From NCBI RefSeq assembly GCF_949987515.2, contig NC_082688.1, positions 80,108,731 to 80,172,730 on the forward strand: 64,000 nt of DNA. Direction: 5' to 3'. Made by a program: the position numbers and the translations under genes. Positions 34,750-45,492 of the stretch are shown here, piece by piece. Below the pieces are notes generated by a model. The model searched no databases and had not been told where the DNA came from. It worked only from the letters and a program-made list of their open reading frames with translations. This DNA is from Delphinus delphis. Taxonomy: Eukaryota > Chordata > Mammalia > Artiodactyla > Delphinidae. Every line of letters starts with the position of its first letter. The first letter of the stretch is position 1.

Positions 34750-34826
34750 TCTCTGGGATGCAGAGAGGTAAAGGAGAGAGTTCAAGGTCCAGAACTCTCT
34801 CCTTGTACCTCTCTGCATCCCGGAGA
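34750..34826. other. Near-perfect 34/35-bp inverted repeat (hairpin)
   Basis: The left arm is 34750-34783 and the right arm 34792-34826, with an 8-base loop (aaggtcca). The arms pair along their whole length except for one T/C difference (G.T wobble in RNA) and a one-base bulge. The hairpin sits immediately after the L2 3' end. If transcribed it would form a precursor-microRNA-sized stem. It does not belong to any repeat I recognise. Confidence 0.85.
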
Positions 34827-35089
34827 AGCTAGAGCAGGAAGGTAGTGAGGGAGGGGTTGGCTCAGGCTGGAGGGAGACAGCCCCTTTGCCAGAGACGCAC
34901 CAGGCACTCTGACCCAGGCTGTGCCACCTGGGGTCTGGCATGTGTCAGCGGGCTCTCTAGGGTTCTCACGACCTCCCAGGAGCATGGAGGGACCAGTGGG
35001 GATAGCAATTGCCTTCACTCCACTGCTCCCTCTTTTCCAAAGCTGGGACCATCTCTGTCCTTGGACCCACTGTCTTCTGCCCCCTCTTG

Positions 35090-35740
35090 GAACTGTTACT
35101 CAGTATTTACTGGGCACCTACTGTGTGCCAGGCCCAGGACTGGGCACCCAGAGAGCTTTATGAGCAAGGTGGACAAGCAAATGCCACGAGAGCACAGGGC
35201 AAAGACCGATGGAGGAAGGAGGGGCAGTGGGAGGGGGGCATTCAGGAGGACAGCAGTGACCTTGCCCAGGCTGGTGGAGGGCAATAGGAAAGGTTTCAAA
35301 AGAGAGGGATATTTGAGCTGGTTTTTATAAGATGGGGCTGAGGGGGATAGAGATGGGAGACCCGGCATTGCCGGCAGAGAGAATAAATCATTCAAAGGGT
35401 TCAGTAGAACTGAAGAAGTGTAGGTCCAGAGTGGGGCTGGGCAAAGATGAGGCTGAAAATGTAGGTTGGAATCAGAGGCTGAAGGGCCTTGAACAACAAG
35501 CTGAGGAGCCTGGGCTTTGTCCTGCTGGCAGGGGGCAGCATTACAGCACTTTGGGCAGGGGTGACTTGGTCCAATTTGCATGTTAGGAAGCTCGTCCTGG
35601 CCGCTGTGTGCAGTGGTTTGGAGTGGCAGGTGAGGAGGCAGGGATATGAGCTAGGAGACTATTGAGGTAGCCAAAGATAGTCTAGGTCAGAGATGAGGGT
35701 GGCCAGGCCCAGGGTAAGGTATTGGGTGGAGAGGGACGGC
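35090..35740 (+). repeat. Old dispersed repeat (recurrent family)
   Basis: 'gggcacctactgtgtgccag', 'gggccttgaacaacaagctg' and 'gactattgaggtagccaaag' occur in the same order as in other copies in this window. Plus orientation. Confidence 0.5.
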
Positions 35741-35859
35741 GTCAAGAGCTATTGAGGAAGCAGAACCTATACACTCAGTGGAAAAGCAAAGAAGGCCGCA
35801 GGCTTGGCTCTCAGATTCCACAGCTGGAAGGTGGGGGCCAGTGATTTGGCCCCCCTGAC

Positions 35860-36290
35860 CGTTCCAGGCTTGTCTCATGCCCCTCTCTATTCACTGACGT
35901 CACCTTGGCTACACTGGCTTCTCTGTTCCCTGATGTGCCAAGCTTCTTCCTGCCTCAGGGCTTTTATACATTCTGTTCCCTCTGCCTGCAACACTGCTCC
36001 ACTCTGCTACAGCCTGCCCCGCCCACTCACCCTGTGGCCTTCTCTGATTTCCCAGATGGACAGGTCAGTCTTGGATCCTCCTAAAGCACTGAGCGTGTCT
36101 CATTCATGGGACTTATCCCAACAGTGATGATACAGTTCCGCTGCTCATTTAGTACCAATCACTCACTTAACCACAAGCTCCTTGAGGGCAGGAACTGTGT
36201 CTGACTTATTCCCTGCTGTATCCAAACACTCAGCATAGAGCTGGGCACCTAGTTGCTCATTAAACTCTTGTTGAATGAATGGGTGAATTT
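35860..36290 (+). repeat. LINE-2 3' region
   Basis: 'ccacaagctccttgagggca', 'gaactgtgtctgacttattc', 'agctgggcacctagttgctc' and 'tgttgaatgaatggg' match L2. Upstream pyrimidine-rich wording (35900-36050) fits L2 ORF2 end. Confidence 0.65.
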
Positions 36291-36386
36291 CAAATTAATG
36301 AATGAGGTTTATTTGGATACATTAACATCCACAGGGATGTTGTCCAATAGCAGTTGGATATAAGAGTCAGGCTCACACTTTGGTGG

Positions 36387-36442
36387 GAGGACAGATTAGG
36401 AAGTTTGTTACTGTGAGGACAGATTAGGAAGTTTGTTACTGT
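36387..36442. repeat. Perfect 28-bp tandem duplication
   Basis: Two identical 28-bp units, 36387-36414 and 36415-36442, each beginning gaggacagattagg. Perfect identity indicates a recent event. Confidence 0.95.
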
Positions 36443-36768
36443 GAGTGAAGGTGTTTGTCTGAGGAAAGAGACCTTGGGCAGCGGGGAATGGTAGGTGGGC
36501 TTGGCAGCCCACAGGCTGCCCTTGATTTTACTCTGGACTTTGGAGGATGCAGAATTCAAGCTTTCTGTTCCCTTGAACAGCTAAAACCATTAGCAGCCAT
36601 TCCTGCCACAATCATAGAGGTCTAAGGTCCAAAACAAGGAAGGTGACAAGCTCCTTTGCTCCATTCTGTCCCCTTCTCACTCTAACCTGGGACACTGGCA
36701 GACAGACCTGGGGACCAGGTGAGAAATGCTGAGAGACCCAGGAGCTTCATCATATGCAAGGGTGGGGG

Positions 36769-36882
36769 GACTTCCCTTGTGGTCCAGTGGTTGAGACTCC
36801 ACACTTCCACTGCAGGGGGCACTCGTTCGATCCTGGTTGGGGAACTAGGATCCCGCATGCCGTGCAGCCAAAAAAAACAAAA
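36769..36882 (+). mobile_element. Short tRNA-derived SINE
   Basis: 'ggacttcccttgtggtccag' to 'catgccgtgcagcc' and an A tail. TSD 'gcaagggtggg' / 'gcaagtgtggg' flanks it. Confidence 0.87.
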
Positions 36883-37023
36883 GCAAGTGTGGGGGCAGGC
36901 AAGGGGCTGGACCTGCTCAGCCTGGAGGTGCTCATCTGGGGTTCATGCAGGTACAGGAAGCTAGACAGGGAAGCAGATCTCTTGTGTGAGGAAGGGCTCC
37001 GTTCAAAACCATCCAACAATGAA

Positions 37024-37390
37024 GACAAATACTGTGTGATATCACTTATATGTGCAATCTAAAAAATAAAACAAACTAATGAACATAACAAAACAGAAAC
37101 TGACTCACAGATATAGAGAACAAACTAGTGGTTACCAGTGGGGAGAGGGAAGGGAGTGGCATGATACAGGTAGGGGATTAAGAGGTACAAACTACTGTGG
37201 ATAAAATAAATAAGCTACAGGGATATATTGTACAGCACAGAGAATATAGCCAACATTTTATAATAATTATAAGTGGAGTATAGACTTTAAAAATTGTGAA
37301 TCACTATGTCGTACACCTGAAACTTATATAACATTCTACATTATCTATACCTCACTAAAAATATTAAAAGAAATCAAACCTTAAGAAAAA
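37024..37390 (+). mobile_element. L1: 5'-truncated L1 3'UTR insertion
   Basis: 'gtgtgatatcacttatatgt', 'agagaacaaactagtggtta', 'gtacacctgaaacttatata' and an A-rich end are L1 3'UTR of an older subfamily. A 15-bp TSD (ccatccaacaatgaa) lies at 37009-37023 and 37392-37406. Confidence 0.85.
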
Positions 37391-37409
37391 CCCATCCAAC
37401 AATGAAACT

Positions 37410-38010
37410 TCTCCCCATCACTGGAGGATGAATGACTTCTTGGTGGGGCTGCTGTAGGAAGGTCTGAGTGGAAGAGGAGAGAGAACCTAGATGACCTTTA
37501 AAATTCCCCTTCCTTTATGAGATGGCGTTCTTACCTTAGGGCAGGAAATCATGGTTAAATATTTGCTCTGCCCAGCTGGGCAATGGAAGGACATCTGCCA
37601 CCTGTCCTTCCACCTCAGAGGCATTCCTGAGAAGGGGCAGGAGGATCTCAACGCTGAGTTATGGACCTCAGGTGGGCTTGGCTGTAGATCCCAGGCTTCT
37701 ATCAGCCTGTGAGGGTGATTGTCTGGCTGCCTGTGGCCCCCAAAGGGGCTATTCTTGAACAAGAATCCTTCCCATTAATTCATTTAACTATTTTTACAAC
37801 CTATTCGTAGGCTTGAAATCATTCAAAGTAAAAAGGTTTTTTTTAAAAAAACAAAACACTGATTCAAATACTTCAGAGTAGGGCTCAGCATCTGTAGTTT
37901 AAAGTTCTCCCCAGGGAAATTTATCTGCAGATGGAGCTGAAAATCACGGATCTAAACGAATTAGAGGAATGCATATGTAAATAAAATTTTGTTATTCTCT
38001 TTATAATCTG
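37410..38010. other. No gene recognised
   Basis: Non-coding sequence with no repeat or exon that I can name. Confidence 0.3.
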
Positions 38011-38021
38011 AAATTCTTTGA

Positions 38022-38356
38022 GGCTTCCCTGGTGGTGCAGTGGTTGGGAATCAGCCTGCCAATGCAGGACACAGGGGTTCCGGCCCTGGTCCGGGAGGAT
38101 CTCACGTGCTGCGGAGCGGCTGGGCCCATGCACTACAACTGCTGGGCTTGCGCTCTGGAGCCCACGAGCCACAGCTCCTGGGCCCGCGGGCCACGACTCC
38201 TGAGGCCTGCGCGCCTGGAGCCCGTGCTCCTCAATGGGAGAGGCCGCCGCAGTGAGAGGCCCGCGCACGGCAGCAAAGAGTGGCTCCCGCCTGCCGCAGC
38301 TGGAGAGGGCCTGTGCGCAGCAAATGCAGCCAAAAATAAATAAATTAATTAAAAAA
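38022..38356 (+). mobile_element. CHR-type SINE, GC-rich variant subtype
   Basis: A long SINE whose middle differs from the other copies ('aactgctgggcttgcgctct', 'gccacagctcctgggcccgc'). TSD (aaattctttga) at 38011-38021 and 38357-38367. Confidence 0.9.
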
Positions 38357-38436
38357 AAATTCTTTGAAAACAGATAACCAAATATCTTAGTCATATACCT
38401 GTATAAGTAAGGGGAAGTTTTAGATACTGATTTTTC

Positions 38437-38698
38437 TTTTTTAAATTCTTATTTTAAAATTAATTAATTAATTTTGGCTGTGTTGGGTCTTCGTTGCTGT
38501 GTGCGGGCTTTTCTCTAGTTGAGGCGAGCGGGGGCTTCTCTTGTGGAGCACGGGCTCTAGGCATGCAGGCTTCAGTAGTTGTGGCTCACGGGCTTAGTTG
38601 CTCTGCGGTATGTGGGATCTTCCTGCACCAGGGCTCGAACCCGTGTCCCCTACATTGGCAGGCGAATTCTAAAACACTGCGCCACCAAGGAAGTCCCC
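38437..38698 (-). mobile_element. CHR-type SINE, internally shortened, antisense
   Basis: Inverted tail, then the inverted long SINE lacking part of the repeated middle, ending 'ccaaggaagtcccc'. TSD 'tagatactgatttttc' / 'tagatattgatttttc' at 38421-38436 and 38699-38714. Confidence 0.9.
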
Positions 38699-38899
38699 TA
38701 GATATTGATTTTTCCTGAACAGAATCTTATCTGTATTTAACCCATTTAAATGTAAAAGAACATAGACTACATGCAAAGCATGAGGGCATCTTCCTTACAA
38801 TATGTTTTATTTTACTTTTTTTTCCTCTGTCAGTTGCACCCTCTTCATGGTGCAAAAAAAGAAATAAAAATAAATGAAAAGAATAATTTCTATTTATAC

Positions 38900-39085
38900 C
38901 TTATTTCATACTCTGCAAAGTGTTTTCCCATCTGCTATCACCACCTCTCGTCTTCACAGCAGCCCTAGGAGGGAGACAGAGCCAGAATTATCTTCCCCAT
39001 TTTATGGTGGGTAAACTGAGGTCCAGTTTAACAAAAGCAGCTTTTCTGAGCTCACGAAGTTGGTTAGTGTCAGCACTGGCCAAAG
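38900..39085 (-). repeat. MIR fragment, antisense
   Basis: 'cacagcagccctaggaggga' and 'ccccattttatggtgggtaa' then 'actgaggtccag' is antisense MIR core. Confidence 0.65.
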
Positions 39086-39208
39086 GAACCCATGACTCCA
39101 GCCCCTTTTCTCTGCCTCTGACCACCTTCCAATTGCTGCTTTTTTGTTTTCTTTTTGATATCTCTGTCTCAGTCTCTCTGAATTAGTCTCTCTTTGTTTT
39201 CCTCTTTT

Positions 39209-39546
39209 TTTTAAATAAATTTATTTATTTTATTTATTTATTTTTGCCTGTGTTGGGTCTTCGTTGCTGTGCACAGGCTTTCTCTCTAGTTGCGGTGAGC
39301 GGGGGCTACTCTTTGTTGCAGTGCGCAGGCATCTCATTGCAGTGGCTTCTCTGGTTGCAGAGCACGGACTCTAGGAGCGCAGGCTTCAGTAGTTGTGGCA
39401 CGTGGTCTCTAGAGCGTAGGCTCAGTAGTTGTGGCGCACGGGCTTAGTTGCTCCGTGGCACATGGGATCTTCCCCGACCAGGGCTCAAACCCATGTTCCC
39501 TGCATTGGCAGGCGGATTCTTAACCACTGCGCCACCAGGGAAGCCC
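39209..39546 (-). mobile_element. CHR-type SINE, long subtype, antisense
   Basis: Inverted tail then the inverted long SINE ending 'gccaccagggaagcccc', about 250 bp upstream of the SPINK4 TATA box. TSD 'tgttttcctcttt' / 'tgtcttcctcttt' flanks it. Confidence 0.9.
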
Positions 39547-39775
39547 CTGTCTTCCTCTTTCTACTTGTTTCCCTCTGCCTCTTGCTTCAGCCCTCAGTCT
39601 GGAGTCAGCTTTGCAAGTTGTCCAAACTTTTTCTCACTTCCAAAATCTGCTGGCCATAGCCCCAGCCCCCGCCCCAGGCCACCACAAGCTCAGCGTCTCT
39701 GCAGAGAACAAACCCTTTCTAGATGCCAAGGTGCAGATAGGTGACACCTCCGGCCTCTCCATCTGGCCTCAGGTA

Positions 39776-39783
39776 AGATAAGG
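39776..39783 (+). promoter_or_regulatory. GATA-type site upstream of SPINK4
   Basis: 'agataagg' lies about 15 bp upstream of the TATA box. GATA factors act in gut epithelium, so a role in the ancestral promoter is plausible, but this is inference from one short motif. Confidence 0.3.
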
Positions 39784-39796
39784 TGGGGATCAGCAC

Positions 39797-39802
39797 TATA
39801 AA
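39797..39802 (+). promoter_or_regulatory. SPINK4 TATA box
   Basis: A perfect TATAAA, 69 bases upstream of the ATG at 39866, places transcription start near 39827. The core promoter still looks intact even though the coding sequence is dead. Confidence 0.75.
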
Positions 39803-39865
39803 CAGGCCTCTATCGTCCCTGGCCCAGGCCCCAGCTCACTCAGGCCACGTCAGCCCAGGATCAGC

Positions 39866-39926
39866 ATGGCTGTTCGCCTGTGGGTGGTCACCCTGGCCTT
39901 GGCTGCCCTCTTCCTTGTGGGCAGGG
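39866..39926 (+). pseudogene. SPINK4: SPINK4 exon 1 coding part (signal peptide)
   Basis: Encodes MAVRLWVVTLALAALFLVGR plus the first base of the next codon: a typical hydrophobic signal peptide very close to the human one. The ATG context is agcATGG. The donor is a strong GTGAGT (39927-39932), phase 1 as in other SPINK genes. This exon has no lesion. Confidence 0.93.
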
Positions 39927-40054
39927 GTGAGTAGGCAGAGCCTGGATTCTCTGGCTTGGTGTTGGTAGGTGAGCTTGCGTGGAGCAGAGGCAGGGCCTGG
40001 AGCACCCTCTAAGGCCTTGGTTTTCTGCATATACCTTCTTTCTGCACACTGGGC

Positions 40055-40195
40055 TAGGAGAAAAGAAACCTGGGTTCAAATCCTAACCCTGTCCCAGAAT
40101 TGCAAAAGTCCCCTCCCCTCTTGGGGACTCTGTTTCTCCAGCTATAAAGTAGGAGGTTGTTCTAGTTCAAAGCTGCACTGAGCAACTACTGGGCT
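40055..40195 (+). repeat. MIR fragment in SPINK4 intron 1
   Basis: 'cctgggttcaaatcctaacc', 'ttggggactctgtttctcc' and 'agctataaagtaggaggttg' follow MIR order. Confidence 0.6.
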
Positions 40196-40454
40196 AGAGA
40201 TCGGGGAGGCAGAAGAGAGAAGTCTTATCTCTGGGGAGATAGGCAAGTCTGGTGGCTGTAGGGTGGTGGGTGCTGAAGAAAGCTTGGCCTGGGTCCTCTG
40301 AGCTCCCATCTGCTCTGACAGGCTGTGGTTGTGGGGCTGAGAGCAGCCTTGTGAGCACAAGGGAGCCCTCGCCCTGGGCTACACACATGCCCGCAGGAGT
40401 GGGGCCTGCTCAGGGCCTAGGGCACCTCTGCAGTCTCGCACCTGCTGGGTATCA

Positions 40455-41100
40455 GGCATTGTTCTGAGCCCTTAGAACTTATCAGTGAGCACACCAGAAA
40501 AAGAACTGTCCTGATAGGTCTTTAAATCCAGTGGGGTTTGAGGGAGGGGAACCAACAATAAACAAGACAGGTGCAATGTATGTTAGAAGGTGATAAAGCC
40601 TAAGGAAAAAAATACCAGGCAGGGTGATGGGGATTGAGAGGGGGTTGCAATGTTAAATAGGAGGAGTTCTCTCTGAGAGGCTGATGTTTGAGCAAAGCTT
40701 GAAGGAGGCAGAGGAGTGAGCCATGGGGGTATCTAAGAGAAGTGGGTTCCAGGCAGAGGGAACAGGCAGTGCAAAGGCCCTGAGGTAGGAGCATGTCTGG
40801 AGCGTTTGAGGTACGGCAAGGAGGCCAGCGGGGCTAGAAGAGAGTGAGGGGCAGGGTGCAGAGAGATAGGAGAAGAGATGATACAGGCAACTGGGAACTA
40901 TATTGGGTAAGGCATTGGAGGTCAATGTGAGGGCATGGCTTTTCCTTTGAGTGAAATGGGAGACACTGAAGTGTAATGAGCAGAGTTATGTGTTAAAAGG
41001 TTTGCTCTGGTTGCTAAGTTGAGAACAGACTAAAAGGGGAAGCAGGGAGACTATTTAGGACACACCTGGACAAAGTCATGATGTTACAGAGCAAAGCCCA
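40455..41100 (+). repeat. Old dispersed repeat (recurrent family) in SPINK4 intron 1
   Basis: 'aataaacaagacaggtgcaa', 'gaggctgatgtttgagcaaa', 'gttccaggcagagggaacag' and 'gtttgctctggttgctaagt' match the other copies in order. Plus orientation. Confidence 0.55.
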
Positions 41101-41599
41101 GCAGGACCCCAGGGACATTGGCCTCATGGCCAGTCTCAAACCCATTTCCCCAGCTGGGGACATAGACTAGGAGCTGACACAATAGAGAATGGGTCTGCAG
41201 ACTCTGGCCTGGCACAGCCTGCTTACTCCCAGCCTGGCATCCATTCCATCAGCAGCTCTCTTGTTGGGAACACTGAAGAGGCTGCCCTAAAGAGAGTCCT
41301 TTTGCCCATTGCAGATTCCTGCCTGGGCTGTGTGAGGAAGGGGCACACTGGGCCAAGGTCAAGGGCAGGCTGGGGGTAAATGCAACTTCCCACATCACCC
41401 AGGAAGAAACTCTGACACCAGAGAAGTTCTGAACTTCTCCCCCACAATGCACATTAGTGGTCAAATCCTGGACACTCACTGTGTGAAGGGCATTGCCACT
41501 TGGAGGCAGAGACAAAGGAACCCCAAGGCACTCAGGCCCGGCAAGAGTGACCCGGTGAGTGGGTGAGCACATGGTGGTGTGAAAGAAGCTACTAGGGTC

Positions 41600-41951
41600 T
41601 AGCTGCTTGTGGCCCCCCCAAATTCATATGTTGAGATTCTAACTCCCAAGGTGATAGTATTGGGTGGTGGGACCTTTTGGGGTGATTAGGTCATGAAGCC
41701 AGAGTCCACATTAATGGGATTGGTGCCCTTATAAACGAGGCCCCAGAGAGCTCCTTCACCCCTTCACCACGTGAGGACACAGTGAGAAGGCACCGACTAC
41801 TAACCAGGAAGCGGGTTCTTGCCAGACACCAAGTTTGCCGGCACCATGACCTTAGACTTCCAGTCTCCAAAAGTATGAGTAATAAACGTTTGTTGATAAG
41901 CCACCCAGTTTATGCTATTTTTGTTATAGCAGCCCAGACGGACTAAAACAG
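41600..41951 (+). mobile_element. Old solo LTR, MaLR (MLT1/MST) type, in SPINK4 intron 1
   Basis: Nearly complete: 'aattcatatgttgagattct', 'ggtgattaggtcatgaagcc', 'ccacgtgaggacacagtgag', 'gataagccacccagtttatg' and an end at 'gacggactaaaacag'. No internal retroviral region is present. Confidence 0.7.
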
Positions 41952-41984
41952 AAGCCTAAGTCCAGGCCTGCTCAGGAAGCCCTG

Positions 41985-42270
41985 GGGGATATCAGGGAAT
42001 ACTTCACTGGGAGGTGGTCTGTGTCTTGAAAGGAGGGTCTGACTCAATAGGAGGAGAAGGAGAATAGGGACATTTCAGGCAGAGGGACCAGCATAAGCCA
42101 ACACAGAGCTTGTTCCAGAAGAGTGAGCAGAGAGGAATGGCGGGGGCATAGGGGCATGGGGAGGTGTACGAGGAAGTGAGCCCAGGGGAAGTTTGGGGTC
42201 AGCTCATGCGGTGCCCTAAACGTAAGATGAAGAGGCTTAGTGGTCACAATAGGGAGCCTTGGAAGGGCTT
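41985..42270 (+). repeat. Old dispersed repeat (recurrent family), interrupted copy
   Basis: 'catttcaggcagagggacca' and 'cattggaagggc'-type ending; it resumes at 43308 ('ggaagggttttgagcagtgt') after an L1 insertion. Confidence 0.5.
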
Positions 42271-42364
42271 TATTATTATTTTTTTAATGCTTTTTCTCCC
42301 CCGCTAACAATTATGCACCATGAAAGGTACAAGTCTTATCACTCAATGAATCCTATTCAATGAG

Positions 42365-42574
42365 GTTTTTTTTTTTTTTTTTGCAGTACGCGGGCCTCTC
42401 ACCGCTGTGGCCCCCCCCTTTTGCGGAGCGCAGGCTCCGGACGCACAGCCTCAGCGGCCATGGCTCATGGGCCCAGCCGCTCCGCGGCATGTGGGATCTT
42501 CCTGGACCGGGGCACAAACCCGTGTCCCCTGCATCGGCAGGCGGACTCTCAACCACTGCGCCACCAGGGAAGCC
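42365..42574 (-). mobile_element. CHR-type SINE, short GC-rich subtype, antisense
   Basis: Poly(T), inverted short-subtype SINE ending 'ccaccagggaagccc'. A TSD (cctattcaatgag) lies at 42352-42364 and 42575-42587. Confidence 0.92.
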
Positions 42575-42876
42575 CCTATTCAATGAGTTTTGATGAGGCA
42601 TATACCTGTGTAACCCAGACCCTTACCAAGATACAGAACAGTTCCATCATTCCAGAAATTTCCTTCATGTCAGTCAATCCCTGCCCCTACCCCACCCCTG
42701 CCCCAGAGGTAACCACAGCTCTGACTTTTTTCCACCATACATTAGTTTGCCTGCTCTAGAATGTCACACAGATGAAACCATGCAGTGTGGAGTCTTTTGT
42801 GTCTGGCTTCTTAGGCATGTTTTTGAGATTCAGCCATGGTGTTGCATGTTATCAGTTATTGGATTGTTGGGGTTTA

Positions 42877-43200
42877 TTAATTAATTAATTAATTTATTTA
42901 TGGCTTCGTTGGGTCTTTGTTGCTGCACGCGGGCTTTCTCTAGTTGCAGCGAGCGGGGGCTACTCTTTGTTGCGGTGCGCGGGCTTCTCGCTGTGGTGCC
43001 TTCTCTTGTTGTGAAGCACGGGCTCTAGGCATGCGGGCTTCAGTAGTTGTGGCTCGCAGGCTCTAGAGCACAGGCTCAGTAGTTGTGGCGCACGGGCTTA
43101 GATGCTCCGTGGCATGTGGGATCTTCCCGGACCAGGGCTCGAACCTGTGTCCCCTGCACTGGCAGGCTGATTCTTAACCACTGCACCACCAGGGAAGCCC
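42877..43200 (-). mobile_element. CHR-type SINE, long subtype, antisense
   Basis: (TTAA)n tail then the inverted long SINE ending 'caccagggaagccc'. The TSD is unclear ('ttattgg' / 'ctattgg'). Confidence 0.85.
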
Positions 43201-43307
43201 TATTGGCTTTTCATTGTTGAGTTGTATTGTACTGTACTATGTATCACAGTTTATCCATTCGCCTGTTGATGGACATTTGGATAATTTCCAGTTTGGGTGA
43301 TTATGAC

Positions 43308-44600
43308 ATGGAAGGGTTTTGAGCAGTGTGGTGACAAGGGTAGATTTGCATGTTGACACTTCAACAGTGCATCAGAGGTCAGTTTTGGTTCCCTTCTTCC
43401 TCTCTGCCTTGGAAATCTCTTGTAATAGCATCTCCAGGAAAAGCTAAAACCACAGCGCCTCGCCCACCTCTAGGGATAGAGAGCTCTCCACTTCTGGAGA
43501 CAGCCTCCTTCATTAAGGCATAGCTCCCACTGAGAGAAAATTCTGGAACCCACACCTGCTTCTTTACAGCCTCCTCACGCAGATGAGCTCTGCCCTGTGA
43601 GACTGAGAATAGCTCATCTCTCCCATGGCCCCATGACAGCCCTTCAGAGACTTCAGGAAGCAGCCTGCCCTTCTTCAACTTACATGGATACCTTTTCTTA
43701 CACCTGTGGTCTTAAATACAGATCCCGTTCCCTCATCCACCTGTCACACTCGCCAGTCACATCACAATTTGCTCATGTCCTGTAAGAAGTTCGTCCAGAA
43801 CTCAAGGGGCCATGGGGCATGACTGCGTGTGTGGAGTGACAGATCCATGTGCAAATCCAAGCTCTGCCCTTAACAAACTGTGTTGCTTTACCTGTGAGCC
43901 TCTTTCATAAGTTGGTCAAGTTTCCCGGGAAGCAGACTCTGGGGAGTGCTCACGGGGTAACACCTATGAGGGATGAGGGATGTTGACTGTGATGTAGTAG
44001 AGCTGGGATGGCCCATTAGCATCATTCTGAGTAGAGAGGAGTAGTTCAGACCGTTGTACCCACATCACGCTGACATTGGATGCGAGCTGTTTCTGGGTAG
44101 GGAATGCGACCTTGGGCAAGGCAACTCCATTCTCTGAGGGTAATTCCCAGGAAAGGACTCTGCCGTGAGCAGCCAATACTCCTGGCAGCTGAGGAAATGA
44201 GTGCCTCTGGGGGTCGCAGACCACTGCTTCCTCTCCTGCCTGTTACACAGGCTTGAGAAAGCTGTGAATAGCAGTCAAGATCACGTGTTGTCATGGCCTG
44301 GTACACAGTAACTGAATTATTTTCATTGCTATTATATGGAATATAACAATCCCAGTGGGATCTAACTAATAACGAACAGGCTGGACTTTGATCTCCCTAA
44401 TTCTAGACTTTCTGTCTCAGTTCTTATAATACAAGGTCACATGAGCTTTCTGGGAGCCCCTCTCTGGTGACTCACTACCTTTCCTTGAGGAATTCCAGAT
44501 GGGGTGGTGGCTGGACAGATGCCCCAAAGAAGCTGTCCTCAGGCCCCTGGACCTGGGGCCTAGAGCCAGTATCACCTAATTCTTGCTTCTTTGCCTTTCA
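43308..44600. other. SPINK4 intron 1, 3' part
   Basis: Contains the tail of the interrupted old repeat and a diverged MIR near 43825-43910 ('gtgcaaatccaagctctgcc'). It ends in a polypyrimidine tract and the AG acceptor at 44600-44601. No other exon is seen. Confidence 0.4.
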
Positions 44601-44601
44601 G

Positions 44602-44642
44602 AAGTGCCAGTGTAGGCAGCAAAGTTCATTTTCTCAAGAATG
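44602..44642 (+). pseudogene. SPINK4: SPINK4 exon 2, with stop codon and lost donor
   Basis: 41 bases, exactly the length expected from the human protein. The reading after the split codon is E-V-P-V-stop-A-A-K-F-I-F-S-R-M, aligned without gaps to human EVPVAAGKLPFSRM. The stop is TAG at 44613-44615. In SPINK genes exon 2 ends in phase 0, here after ATG (44640-44642); the next bases are CTAAGG instead of GTAAGG, so the canonical donor is gone and no nearby GT replaces it. Confidence 0.9.
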
Positions 44643-45492
44643 CTAAGGCAGCTGCTTGCAGTTCTGGCCTCAGGGCTGCTGATCTGGCCTTCCTTCTGCA
44701 GAGGGGAGCCCTCTCATCCATGCTGGGAAACCGGGCTGCTTCTTCTTTACACTCCTGCTCATACAACTTCAATGGCTCCGCAGTGGCCAGGGTGGCCTCC
44801 TGAGCATGCATGCTCCCCAGGTTAGCCCTTCCAGGCTGAGCAGGCCCACCCGCTTTGCCAAAGATTCACGGCTAATCAGTGCAGAGCTCAGGTCTCTCAG
44901 GCCTGGGGCCTTCACTGCTGCAGGGCACTGCCCCCCTCACCATATCCCTACCCCAGACCCCAATCCTAGTCCTGACCCAATTCTGACCCTGACCTCAGGG
45001 CTAGCTTGAAACCCTTTCAGACTGAGCTTCAATTAAGTCCCATTTCTCCAGCCTTCTCATACTAGGGGCCTGATAGGTCATGCGGGCCAGGGTGAGTTCA
45101 GGAGCCCCCAGGGAGGCGGGGCCTCCTAGGAATGATGGGTGGTTCCGTCTCCCGGGGTCCTCAATAGGACCAGCAGCAGGGTTCTATTAGACCCCGTGAG
45201 GAGTGTGTGAGCCCATAAAGACAGGCACTCACCTGGATGCCCGCATACTTGGGCTCAGCAGATATAGGTACACACTTACGTACACACCCACGGTCCACGG
45301 TCGTGTACACACACATAAGCAAACGTGCCAAAGGGCCCTGAGTGGTTGGTTTCATGCTCTTTGGACCCACACTGGGGCCTTCTTGAATCTGGCTCCTCCG
45401 TGGAGATCCCCGCCTGGCTGCAAGCAGAGCCCCCAGTTCCCTCCTCTCTGCCTCCGAATCCCTGAGCGCCTCCCCCTTCCTCTCTTCCACAG

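Larger units (their letters stand above)
42271..43307 (-). mobile_element. L1: Old 5'-truncated L1, antisense, in SPINK4 intron 1
   Basis: 'ttaccaagatacagaacagt', 'gaaaccatgcagtgtggagt' and 'ccattcgcctgttgatggac' read as antisense old L1. The flanks 'ttggaagggcttt' and 'atggaagggtttt' are a diverged TSD. Two SINEs (42365-42574 and 42877-43200) sit inside it. Confidence 0.7.

Noticed and set aside
44591..44803. ORF reading through SPINK4 exon 2 in another frame
   Set aside because: Wrong frame for SPINK4 and runs into the intron; a shadow of the real exon.
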